64,000 bases of DNA from HGM11412 sp045536025 (GTDB lineage Bacteria; Bacillota; Clostridia; Christensenellales; Borkfalkiaceae): the NCBI GenBank assembly GCA_045536025.1, contig JAZSMT010000008.1, forward strand, positions 38,523 through 102,522, in the 5' to 3' direction. This document shows, piece after piece, positions 42,905 to 50,007 of this stretch; position 1 is the first letter of the stretch; every line of letters begins with the position of its first letter. The notes beneath the pieces were generated by a model that was given only the letters and a program-made list of their open reading frames with translations, was not told the DNA's origin and ran no database searches. The translations under genes and the position numbers were made by a program.

Positions 42905-42944
42905 GAAATAACGCAAAAAATAACAAAATGAGCGTAATTTCATT

Positions 42945-43098
42945 GATAGCACTCCGCATATACGACAGTTTAACGGATATTGTCCGTTAACCCAGCAGGA
43001 ATTTTTTGCAAGAAAAATACCAACTTCGGCAACAGCCCCTTTCACTTTACCGCTTGCACGGTATAACAAAGCTACTTTTGACTAATTGCGCCTCTATC
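42945..43098 (-). promoter_or_regulatory. Lysine riboswitch (L box)
   Basis: Reading the minus strand: GATAGAGGCGCAA at the 5' side, then AAAGTAGC, GTGAAAGGGGCTGTTGCCGAAG, GCTGGGTTAACGG...CCGTTAA, ACTGTCGTAT and GCGGAGTGCTATC closing helix P1 with the first GATAG. These match the conserved L-box blocks in order and spacing. Binding of lysine should reduce expression of dapA-dapB-lysA. Confidence 0.93.
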
Positions 43099-43111
43099 AA
43101 TTTTTTTAATA

Positions 43112-43140
43112 ATTTTAACACCGCTTTTATATATTGTCAA
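43112..43140 (-). promoter_or_regulatory. Promoter of the riboswitch-dapA-dapB-lysA operon
   Basis: On the minus strand TTGACA (43135-43140), 17-base spacer, TAAAAT (43112-43117), 13 bases before the start of the L box. Confidence 0.88.
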
Positions 43141-43192
43141 CTAATTTTAACTATTATTTTATAATATTTGAAAAAGTTTTTAAGCGTGATAA

Positions 43193-43221
43193 TTGCAAGT
43201 TTAATTTAATTGTGATACACT
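43193..43221 (+). promoter_or_regulatory. Promoter of the MFS transporter gene
   Basis: TTGCAA (43193-43198), 17-base spacer, TACACT (43216-43221), then AAAGGAG before the ATG at 43245. It is divergent from the lysine operon promoter ~60 bases away. Confidence 0.65.
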
Positions 43222-43244
43222 AGTTTTACTAAAGGAGAATTTTT

Positions 43245-44537
43245 ATGAAAAATTCAGCAAAAACTAAAAAGTTTTGGACGGCGCTTATAATATTTGGCTT
43301 AACGGGCCAGGTTGCTTGGGTGGTTGAAAATATGTACTTTAACGTCTTTATTTATAAGATGTTTAACGCCTCCGCTACCGATATATCAATTATGGTTGCA
43401 GTTTCTGCAGTAGTTGCAACACTTACGACGCTGTTTATGGGCGCACTTTCAGATAAATATGCAATGCGAAAGCCCTTTATTTGCTTTGGCTATATAATTT
43501 GGGGTGTTACGATTTGCTCTTTCTCGCTAATAAACGTTGAATTTATCTCAAAAATATTTGCCACTTCGTCTGCGCTATCTGTGTGTATAACGCTCGTAAT
43601 TATTATGGACGGGGTTATGACCTTTTTCGGCTCAACCGCGAACGACGCTTGCTTTAACGCTTGGTTAACGGATAGTACGAATTCGTCTAACCGCGGTAAG
43701 GTTGAGGGGATAAATTCAATGATGCCACTTGTTGCAATACTCGTTGTATTCGGTGGGTTTATGTCTTTTAATCTCGACCTTTCTTCAAGTTGGACGGCTA
43801 TATTTTTAATTATTGGTATACTCGTTATTTTAATAGGCGTTTCAGGCTTTATCCTTATAAACGAGGTTAAAATTGATAAAAGCGAGAACGCTAGTTATTT
43901 TAAAAACCTGTTTTACGGCTTTAGACCAGCGGTTATCAAATCTAATACTAAGCTATATTTAATGCTTATTTGCTTTGCAATATTTGGAATTTCAATTCAA
44001 GTGTTTATGCCGTATTTAATACTGTATTACGAGGTTTCGCTCGGCATGAAAGACTACGTGTTTATTATGGCGCCTGCAATTATTCTTGCCTCAGTAGTTA
44101 CCGCGCTTTACGGTAGAGTTTACGATAAAAAAGGTTTTTCAATCTCGATTATACCTCCCGTCGCGCTTTTAATATTAGGTTATTTAGTTTTATTCCTCTT
44201 TAAAACGACTGCGCTTGTGTTTATAGGCTCGTTACTTATGATGTGCGGGTATTTATCGGGAAGTGCAGTTTTTGGGGCTGTAATCCGCGATTTAACGCCC
44301 GAGAACAAGTCGGGAATGTTCCAAGGTCTTAGAATTATAGGTCAAGTTCTAATTCCTGGAATTATCGGCCCGTTTATAGGCTCGGCAGTTTTATCTAATG
44401 CGCAAACTATTGTGGGAAGTGACGGTACGGTATCGTTTATTCCTAATGAAAATATCTTTTTAGCAGCGCTTATAGTTGCCGTCTTATTATCAATAACGAT
44501 TTTTATATTTACTAAATTACAAAAAAAGAAAGTGTAA
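43245..44537 (+). CDS. MFS transporter
   Basis: 430 residues with about twelve transmembrane helices. The MFS loop 2-3 motif GALSDKYAMRKP (around residue 67) and a second-half equivalent GRVYDKKGFS are visible. It has similarity in layout to sugar/cation or unknown-function MFS proteins of Clostridia; substrate cannot be told. It lies opposite the lysine-riboswitch operon but has its own promoter and no riboswitch, so a lysine link is not supported. The stop codon lies inside its terminator. Confidence 0.8.
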   Translation: MKNSAKTKKFWTALIIFGLTGQVAWVVENMYFNVFIYKMFNASATDISIMVAVSAVVATLTTLFMGALSDKYAMRKPFICFGYIIWGVTICSFSLINVEFISKIFATSSALSVCITLVIIMDGVMTFFGSTANDACFNAWLTDSTNSSNRGKVEGINSMMPLVAILVVFGGFMSFNLDLSSSWTAIFLIIGILVILIGVSGFILINEVKIDKSENASYFKNLFYGFRPAVIKSNTKLYLMLICFAIFGISIQVFMPYLILYYEVSLGMKDYVFIMAPAIILASVVTALYGRVYDKKGFSISIIPPVALLILGYLVLFLFKTTALVFIGSLLMMCGYLSGSAVFGAVIRDLTPENKSGMFQGLRIIGQVLIPGIIGPFIGSAVLSNAQTIVGSDGTVSFIPNENIFLAALIVAVLLSITIFIFTKLQKKKV

Positions 44538-44556
44538 GCTTTGCTTACACTTTTTT
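44530..44556 (+). terminator. MFS gene terminator
   Basis: AAGTGTAAGC (44530-44539), loop TTT, GCTTACACTT (44543-44552), then T-run. It includes the stop codon. Confidence 0.92.
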
Positions 44557-44619
44557 AATTGATGTTACCGTCCCTCTCAACGCGTTTTGACGAAAATAAA
44601 ACTTTTGTTTTATCACGCT

Positions 44620-44724
44620 TTAAAATCTTGGCGTGGCGTCAAAACTATCTCCGTCGGTAACGAGGGTATAGTCGCCGTCAAGCGATACGATTTTAACGCC
44701 CTCGTTAAATACAATCTTATTCAT
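44620..44724 (-). other. Short minus-strand frame in the gap, possible gene relic
   Basis: The ~300-base gap between the MFS gene and the next gene has no normal gene. A 34-codon minus-strand frame starts MNKIVFNEGVKIVSLDGDYTLVTDGDSF and its composition resembles coding DNA of this genome, but it has no clear ribosome site and stops early. It may be the remains of a larger gene that extended to about 44570. Confidence 0.25.
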
Positions 44725-44800
44725 CGGATAATTATATAAAACAATATTTAATTTTGCAATATTAAATCGTATTTTATTGTAAAATTTTGTCGATAATTGA

Positions 44801-44829
44801 TTGTAAAACGGCGTTTTGTATAGTATAAT
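44801..44829 (+). promoter_or_regulatory. Promoter placed at the start codon of the MBL gene
   Basis: TTGTAA (44801-44806), 17-base spacer, TATAAT (44824-44829). The expected start of transcription (about 44836) coincides with the ATG, and no Shine-Dalgarno sequence exists. A leaderless mRNA is therefore likely. Confidence 0.65.
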
Positions 44830-44835
44830 TAAACT

Positions 44836-45981
44836 ATGGCTAAAAAGAATACAAAATCACACAAAAAACTTAAAAGAGCAATTTCTACAATTGTAGTTTT
44901 TATAATAATAGCTATTGTGCTGATATGTTACCTTTATCCGCCATTTTACGAATTACTTCTTAGTTTGTTTGAAAAGGATAAAGCACCGGAATATAGAGTT
45001 GAGGGCGATACTACTTTTATAGAAAGTGGGGAAATGCCTGATTTAAAAGTCCATTTTGTTGACGTTGGTCAGGGCGATTGCATTATATTCGAGCTTCCAG
45101 ACGGTAAAAACGTGCTTATTGATAGTGGCGTTCACGATTACGACGATTTACACGAGTATATTGAAGAAAATACGAATATTTCCGTATTTGACTACGCAAT
45201 AGCAACTCACGCGGATAGCGACCATATAGGTAATTTTGATAAAATTTTAAATGATTACGAAATAAAAAAGATTTATCGACCTTACGTTTTATATTCAGGT
45301 GACGATTACGAGTTTTCTACTGAATTTAATCAAGGTGCTAGCGCGTACAAACAGTCAAGTAAATCCTACGGCGATTTTCTAAACTGCGTTTTAAACGAAA
45401 CTTACACTGAAAATACCGAAACAAAGCAGTCTACGTGGGAATTTTTCACGCATGAGAGTGATTTTGCTGGTAAAATATCACACAACGAGGTTATATACGA
45501 ATACTACTTTGACTTTTTAACGCCAAGAGTTGACAATCTTTCAGAAATTAGCTACAAAAATGCAAACGACTATTCGCCGATAATTAAGTTTAGTTATCTC
45601 GACGTTGATATTTTATTAACGGGCGATGCTGAAGGTGGTGCAGAGGGCGATGCCGAAGACGATTTCGTTGCATACTATAAAGACCTTGAAGATTACGATT
45701 TAGACGTTGAAATTTTAAAAGTAGGGCATCACGGCTCAAGAACGTCAACCACTCAAGAACTGCTTAATCTCGTTAAGCCTGAATACGCCGTTATTCAATG
45801 TGGATTAGATAATTCCTACAATCATCCACACCAAGAAACCTTAGATAGGCTTATCGATTTAAACTGCGTTTTATATAGAAATGATTTGCACGGCGACGTG
45901 TTGTTAAAGGTTGCTAGCAACGGCAATTTGAGTTTTACTTCTCAAATTAATGCGCCGTCAGGCATATATACGGGCGGTTAA
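44836..45981 (+). CDS. Membrane-anchored ComEC-like metallo-beta-lactamase-fold protein
   Basis: 381 residues. A single N-terminal membrane helix (~15-36) places the rest outside the cell. Residues ~70-375 form the MBL domain found at the C terminus of ComEC/Rec2: KVHFVDVGQGDCIIFELP, LIDSG, the metal motif THADSDHIGN (His125, Asp127, Asp129, His130), LLTGDAEGG and KVGHHGSRTST. Without the ComEC channel it cannot import DNA; extracellular nuclease or phosphodiesterase activity is likely. An acidic insertion (~residues 145-215) is unusual. Probable leaderless transcript. Confidence 0.85.
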   Translation: MAKKNTKSHKKLKRAISTIVVFIIIAIVLICYLYPPFYELLLSLFEKDKAPEYRVEGDTTFIESGEMPDLKVHFVDVGQGDCIIFELPDGKNVLIDSGVHDYDDLHEYIEENTNISVFDYAIATHADSDHIGNFDKILNDYEIKKIYRPYVLYSGDDYEFSTEFNQGASAYKQSSKSYGDFLNCVLNETYTENTETKQSTWEFFTHESDFAGKISHNEVIYEYYFDFLTPRVDNLSEISYKNANDYSPIIKFSYLDVDILLTGDAEGGAEGDAEDDFVAYYKDLEDYDLDVEILKVGHHGSRTSTTQELLNLVKPEYAVIQCGLDNSYNHPHQETLDRLIDLNCVLYRNDLHGDVLLKVASNGNLSFTSQINAPSGIYTGG

Positions 45982-45996
45982 ATTTCATATACACTA

Positions 45997-46023
45997 AGCG
46001 TCTTTTTTAAGGCGCTTTTTTAT
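45997..46023 (+). terminator. Terminator after the MBL gene
   Basis: AGCGTCTT and AAGGCGCT form an eight-pair stem with one G-U, with a T-run at 46016-46021. Confidence 0.75.
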
Positions 46024-46107
46024 TTACTAAAAATTGTCAAAATTCGCTATAAAATCACAAAATATTTAATAAATTCTATTGTAAAATAAACCCCGTGAGG
46101 TAAACGT

Positions 46108-46416
46108 ATGAAAATAAAATACAATCTTGACAAAAACACTTTATACGTGTATTTGATAGGCGAGCTTGACGAGTGCACGGCATCAAAAACTAAAGATGCA
46201 ATTGATAAACTTATCAGCGAACTAAGCGGAGTTATAAAGGTTATTTTTAATCTTTCAAAACTTTCGTTTATGGATAGCACAGGGATAGGGATGCTTATCG
46301 GTAGATACAAAAAACTTAAAGCTCAAAGCGTGGGCGTTTTTATTGAAAGCCCAACCCCTGCAATTGAAAAGGTTTTACAGGTATCTGGTTTATACCGAAT
46401 TATGCCTAAAGTCTAA
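46108..46416 (+). CDS. spoIIAA: Anti-sigma-F factor antagonist SpoIIAA
   Basis: 102 residues, STAS fold. Its phosphorylation site is Ser57 in SFMDSTGIGM. In the forespore the dephosphorylated form frees sigma-F from SpoIIAB. First gene of spoIIAA-spoIIAB-sigF; ribosome site GTGAGGT. A sigma-H promoter is expected by analogy but not clearly visible in the 90 AT-rich bases upstream. Confidence 0.95.
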   Translation: MKIKYNLDKNTLYVYLIGELDECTASKTKDAIDKLISELSGVIKVIFNLSKLSFMDSTGIGMLIGRYKKLKAQSVGVFIESPTPAIEKVLQVSGLYRIMPKV

Positions 46417-46425
46417 GGAGAATAT

Positions 46426-46857
46426 ATGAACAATAAGATGACGCTTAAATTTATATCAATTTCCGAAAATGAAGCGTTTGCGCGCAACGTAGTCGCTTCG
46501 TTTATAATGCCACTTAATCCAACGCTTAGTGAACTTAGCGACGTTAAAACCGCGGTGTCTGAAGCTGTTACGAACGCAATCGTTCACGGATATCCCGATA
46601 CGCTTGGCGAGGTTGAGCTTGAAGCTCAAATTGAGGGCGATACTCTACATATAAAAATTTCAGATAGCGGTGTAGGGATTGAAAGCGTTACGCAAGCACT
46701 AGAGCCGTTCTTTTCAACAAAAATTGAAAGTGAACGCTCGGGTATGGGTTTTACGATAATGCAGTCGTTTATGGACGAAATTGACGTAAATTCTGCGCTT
46801 AACGTAGGAACAGTTATTAAAATGAGCAAGAAAATCAATCGTAAAACCGCCGAATAG
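46426..46857 (+). CDS. spoIIAB: Anti-sigma-F factor/kinase SpoIIAB
   Basis: 143 residues. GHKL ATPase: N box EAVTNAIVHGYPDT, G1 box ISDSGVGI and G2 box ERSGMGFTIM. Binds and inhibits sigma-F and phosphorylates SpoIIAA. Nine bases after spoIIAA with AAGGAG. Confidence 0.96.
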   Translation: MNNKMTLKFISISENEAFARNVVASFIMPLNPTLSELSDVKTAVSEAVTNAIVHGYPDTLGEVELEAQIEGDTLHIKISDSGVGIESVTQALEPFFSTKIESERSGMGFTIMQSFMDEIDVNSALNVGTVIKMSKKINRKTAE

Positions 46858-46866
46858 GAGGCGATA

Positions 46867-47589
46867 ATGCTCACGCGTGACGAGACTTTACGGCACATAA
46901 GACAAGCAAAAAAGGGCAATCAGCAAAGTAAACAAATTTTAATATCGGAAAACGTTTTACTAGTAAAAAGTATAGTGTATCGCTTTAAAAACAAAGGGGT
47001 TGATTTTGACGATTTATATCAACTTGGCTGTATGGGGCTATTAAAAGCCGTTTACAATTTTGATGAGAGTTTTGACGTTAGATTTTCCACCTACGCCGTT
47101 CCTATGATTATAGGAGAGATTAAACGTTTTTTACGCGATGACGGTGAGATAAAAGTATCGCGAATTATTAAATATAACGCCCAAAAAATTACTAAATTTT
47201 CAGAAGAATATCAGTCAAAATTTGGCGTTGAGCCAACACTTGATGAAATTGCAACCGCAGTTGATATCAGTAAAGAAGACGTGGTTTTAGCACTTGATTC
47301 TAGTAAAATGACCATATCACTTTACGATAGTATTGACGACGGGCAAGATAAAACTCAAAGCCTAATTGAAAAAATTCCATCGCCCGAAACGGAAGATGAT
47401 AGGGTTGAAAAACTTTATATTAAACAGCTTTTATCAACCCTTCAAGACCGTGAAAAAAAGCTTATAATTTTAAGGTATTTTAGAGATAAAACTCAAGGTG
47501 AAGTTGCGTCAATTTTAGGTGTGTCACAAGTACAGGTATCGCGCCTTGAAAATAAAATTTTAAAAAAACTCAAAGATAAAGCCAAATAA
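46867..47589 (+). CDS. sigF: Sporulation sigma factor F
   Basis: 240 residues. First forespore-specific sigma factor. Region 2 (ISENVLLVKSIVYRFKNKGVDFDDLYQLGCMGLLKAV...FDVRFSTYAVPMIIGEIKRFLRDD), region 3 and region 4 helix-turn-helix (TQGEVASILGVSQVQVSRLENKIL) are complete. Ribosome site AGGAGGCG. Followed by a terminator. Confidence 0.96.
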   Translation: MLTRDETLRHIRQAKKGNQQSKQILISENVLLVKSIVYRFKNKGVDFDDLYQLGCMGLLKAVYNFDESFDVRFSTYAVPMIIGEIKRFLRDDGEIKVSRIIKYNAQKITKFSEEYQSKFGVEPTLDEIATAVDISKEDVVLALDSSKMTISLYDSIDDGQDKTQSLIEKIPSPETEDDRVEKLYIKQLLSTLQDREKKLIILRYFRDKTQGEVASILGVSQVQVSRLENKILKKLKDKAK

Positions 47590-47601
47590 ATTTAAAATTA
47601 T

Positions 47602-47628
47602 AACCGCAGTGAAAATCTGCGGTTTTTT
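47602..47628 (+). terminator. spoIIA operon terminator
   Basis: AACCGCAG (47602-47609) pairs with CTGCGGTT (47617-47624), then T-run to 47628. Confidence 0.9.
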
Positions 47629-47672
47629 AGTGTTTTTTGAATTTTTTTCTAAATAGTGCAAATAATTATATT

Positions 47673-47768
47673 ATGAAAAAATTAGTAGAGTTTTTAACTG
47701 AAAACGAGCGCGAAATTACCCCTCGTGAAATCGTTTATAAGGAGGGTAGAAATGACTGGAAGAAATAA
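47673..47768 (+). CDS. Possible 31-residue peptide overlapping spoVAC
   Basis: ATG at 47673, stop at 47766-47768, 17 bases inside spoVAC. The peptide is MKKLVEFLTENEREITPREI plus a charged tail. No Shine-Dalgarno sequence precedes it. It may be a coupling leader for spoVAC, a relic of a longer gene, or chance. Confidence 0.3.
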   Translation: MKKLVEFLTENEREITPREIVYKEGRNDWKK

Positions 47769-48225
47769 AGAAAATTTAAATCAAAAATATCTCGATTACG
47801 TATCCTCAATCGCGCCTAAAACAAACGAGCCTTTAACTTTATTAAGAGCGTTTTGGGTGGGTGGAGTTATTTGCTTAATCGGACAGTTCGTTAGATATAT
47901 GCTACTTTTCGTCGGTGGACTTTACGGCGACGAGTTATCGAGCGTAACGAGTATGGTTATGATATTTTTAGGCTCGTTTTTAACGGGGCTTGGCGTTTAC
48001 GATAGAATAGGAAAGTACGCAGGCGGTGGCTCAATCGTTCCGATAACTGGTTTTGCCAATTCGGTGGTGTCGCCCGCAATGGAATTTAAGTCGGAAGGCT
48101 ACGTATACGGTTTAGCAGCAAAGATGTTTACAGTTGCAGGCCCGATTATCGTTTTCGGCGTAATAGGTAGCGTTGCTACTGGCTTAATTTATTATTTATT
48201 AGGTGTTTTTGGGGTAATCGTATGA
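47752..48225 (+). CDS. spoVAC: Stage V sporulation protein AC
   Basis: 157 residues from ATG at 47752, directly after AAGGAGGG; an upstream in-frame start lacks such a site. Membrane protein of the forespore inner membrane, part of the channel that imports dipicolinic acid during sporulation and releases it at germination. Landmarks are LLRAFWVGGVICLIGQ, GGGSIVPITGFANSVVSPAMEFKSEGYVYG and a final hydrophobic helix. Confidence 0.94.
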   Translation: MTGRNKENLNQKYLDYVSSIAPKTNEPLTLLRAFWVGGVICLIGQFVRYMLLFVGGLYGDELSSVTSMVMIFLGSFLTGLGVYDRIGKYAGGGSIVPITGFANSVVSPAMEFKSEGYVYGLAAKMFTVAGPIIVFGVIGSVATGLIYYLLGVFGVIV

Positions 48226-49232
48226 AAAATCAATTTCGAACGTTAACGTTTAATTCAAAACCATCTATCATATCCACATATTCAATCGTAGGACCTAAAG
48301 AAAAGGGTGGGCATTTAGGAATGTTTTTTGATATGGCGTTAGACGACGACCGCTTTGGTGAAAGCACGTACGAAAAAACTGAAAGTAAAATGCTTTCAAC
48401 CGCAATAAAAAAAGTAATTAAAAAAGCAGGGTATAAAGAGGATGACGTTGGCGTTATGATAGCAGGTGATTTGTTAAACCAAATTATATCGGCAAGTTTT
48501 TCCGCGCGCGACTTTGATATACCTTTTTTAGGTCTTTACAACGCTTGTGCTACGGTAACGGAAAGCTTAATCGTTGGCTCAATGGCGGTTGACGGAGGAT
48601 ACGTAGACAATGCTGTTGCGGGTGCTGTAAGTCACTTTGCAACGGCAGAAAGACAGTATAGATATCCACTAGAACTAGGCTCTGTTCGCCCACCTCAATC
48701 ACAGTGGACGGTAACGGGATGCGGTTCGTATTTTTTAAGTAAAAATCGCAAAAATTGCCCGATAATTACATCGGCTACGATAGGTAAGGTTATCGATTTT
48801 GGCGTAACGGATGCAAACAATATGGGTGCAGCAATGGCGCCTGCTGCGTGTTCGACCATATCTCTTCATCTAAAGTCAACAAAAACCAAACCCGAGGATT
48901 ACGACCTTATTTTAACAGGTGATTTAGGCGCGCTAGGTAGCAGAATTGTTAAACACCTTTTGAAAGAACAAAATATTAACGTTGATTTAAATCACGTAGA
49001 CTGTGGTGAACTAATCTATAATATGGACGAAAAGGTTTTTCAAGGTGGAAGCGGTGCAGGGTGTTCTGCATCTGTATTTGCAAGCTATATCTACCCAAAA
49101 CTTAAAAACGGAGAGATAAATCGCGTACTGTTTGCGGCGACGGGCGCGCTACTCTCTACCGTTTCGTCCCAGCAGGGCGAATCAATACCCGGCATTTGCC
49201 ACGCCGTTTGTGTGGAGAGTAACAATGATTGA
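48222..49232 (+). CDS. spoVAD: Stage V sporulation protein AD
   Basis: 336 residues. Thiolase-fold protein that binds dipicolinic acid. Landmarks are GPKEKGGHLGMFFD, AGDLLNQIISASFSARDFDIPFLGLYNACATVTESL, HFATAERQYRYPLELG, QWTVTGCGSY and the C-terminal GQ/GES region. Overlaps spoVAC by 4 bases and spoVAE by 8, so all three are coupled. Confidence 0.96.
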   Translation: MKNQFRTLTFNSKPSIISTYSIVGPKEKGGHLGMFFDMALDDDRFGESTYEKTESKMLSTAIKKVIKKAGYKEDDVGVMIAGDLLNQIISASFSARDFDIPFLGLYNACATVTESLIVGSMAVDGGYVDNAVAGAVSHFATAERQYRYPLELGSVRPPQSQWTVTGCGSYFLSKNRKNCPIITSATIGKVIDFGVTDANNMGAAMAPAACSTISLHLKSTKTKPEDYDLILTGDLGALGSRIVKHLLKEQNINVDLNHVDCGELIYNMDEKVFQGGSGAGCSASVFASYIYPKLKNGEINRVLFAATGALLSTVSSQQGESIPGICHAVCVESNND

Positions 49233-49596
49233 AATTTTATTAGGTTTTGTAAAAGCTTTTGCAGTAGGTGGAGCAATATGCACGCTTGCACAACTGATTA
49301 TCAATAAAACTAAGCTTACGTCAGGCAAAATACTCGTATTTTTTATGTTAGGTGGCTTAGCTTTGCAAGCGCTTGGGCTATACGAGTATTTGGTGGACTT
49401 TGGTGGAGCAGGGGCTACCGTTCCTATTAGCGGTTTTGGTTATCTTCTTGCCGAGGGTGCTATAAAAGGCGCAAAAGCAGGGCTACTTAGCGCGGTTACG
49501 GGCGGTCTTGCAAGTGCGTCTGCTGGCGTTACGTCTGCAGTCGTGTTCGGCTATATCTTTGCACTAATTTTTAAACCAAAGTCAAAAAATAACTAA
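49225..49596 (+). CDS. spoVAE: Stage V sporulation protein AE
   Basis: 123 residues from ATG at 49225 after GGAGAG; frames starting further upstream would encode a basic, non-homologous extension inside spoVAD. Membrane protein (SpoVAEb type) with VKAFAVGGAICTLAQLII and FGGAGATVPISGFGYLLAEG, which parallels the glycine motif of SpoVAC. Completes the minimal spoVAC-AD-AE unit of Clostridia. Confidence 0.94.
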   Translation: MIEILLGFVKAFAVGGAICTLAQLIINKTKLTSGKILVFFMLGGLALQALGLYEYLVDFGGAGATVPISGFGYLLAEGAIKGAKAGLLSAVTGGLASASAGVTSAVVFGYIFALIFKPKSKNN

Positions 49597-49601
49597 ATTA
49601 T

Positions 49602-49627
49602 ACGGCTAAGCGGTTAGCCGTTTTTTT
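49602..49627 (+). terminator. spoVA operon terminator
   Basis: ACGGCTAA (49602-49609), loop GCGG, TTAGCCGT (49614-49621), then a T-run. Confidence 0.92.
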
Positions 49628-49763
49628 GTTAAAATTAGTAAAATTTTGTAAAAATTGTACGCAAACGGCGAACAATATGTCGAAATTCGCAAACAAAAAC
49701 CAAAAATTAACCAAAATTTTCGTAAAAAAATAAAAATTTCACAAAAAAATTTGAAAATCGCTA

Positions 49764-49792
49764 TTGACAGTTAGGTCTATTGCGGTTAAAAT
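49764..49792 (+). promoter_or_regulatory. Promoter of the ABC importer locus
   Basis: TTGACA (49764-49769), 17-base spacer, TAAAAT (49787-49792). The start near 49799 gives a leader of about 210 bases to the ATG at 50008. The leader holds GC-rich patches (GTGTACGTCGCGTATG near 49891, GTACGCCCACGTG near 49947) in otherwise AT-rich DNA. No known riboswitch class is recognised. Confidence 0.7.
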
Positions 49793-50007
49793 GTATATGT
49801 ACAATTTTGACTAAAAAAGTGCAATTACTTTGTTTTTTTTATTCATGATAGCAATTTGACGAGCAACACATGTGTAAAATAATAGTATAGCGTGTACGTC
49901 GCGTATGTTCCTTTGGGGGAATTGTGCGCGTTTAATTATGTTATTGTACGCCCACGTGTATATAAGGGCGCATTAAATAAGAAATAAAATTTTACTTGGA
50001 GGTAAAA

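Noticed and set aside
43245..44537. MFS gene as a lysine exporter under the L box
   Set aside because: The riboswitch and its promoter point the other way; the MFS gene has a separate promoter and no aptamer.
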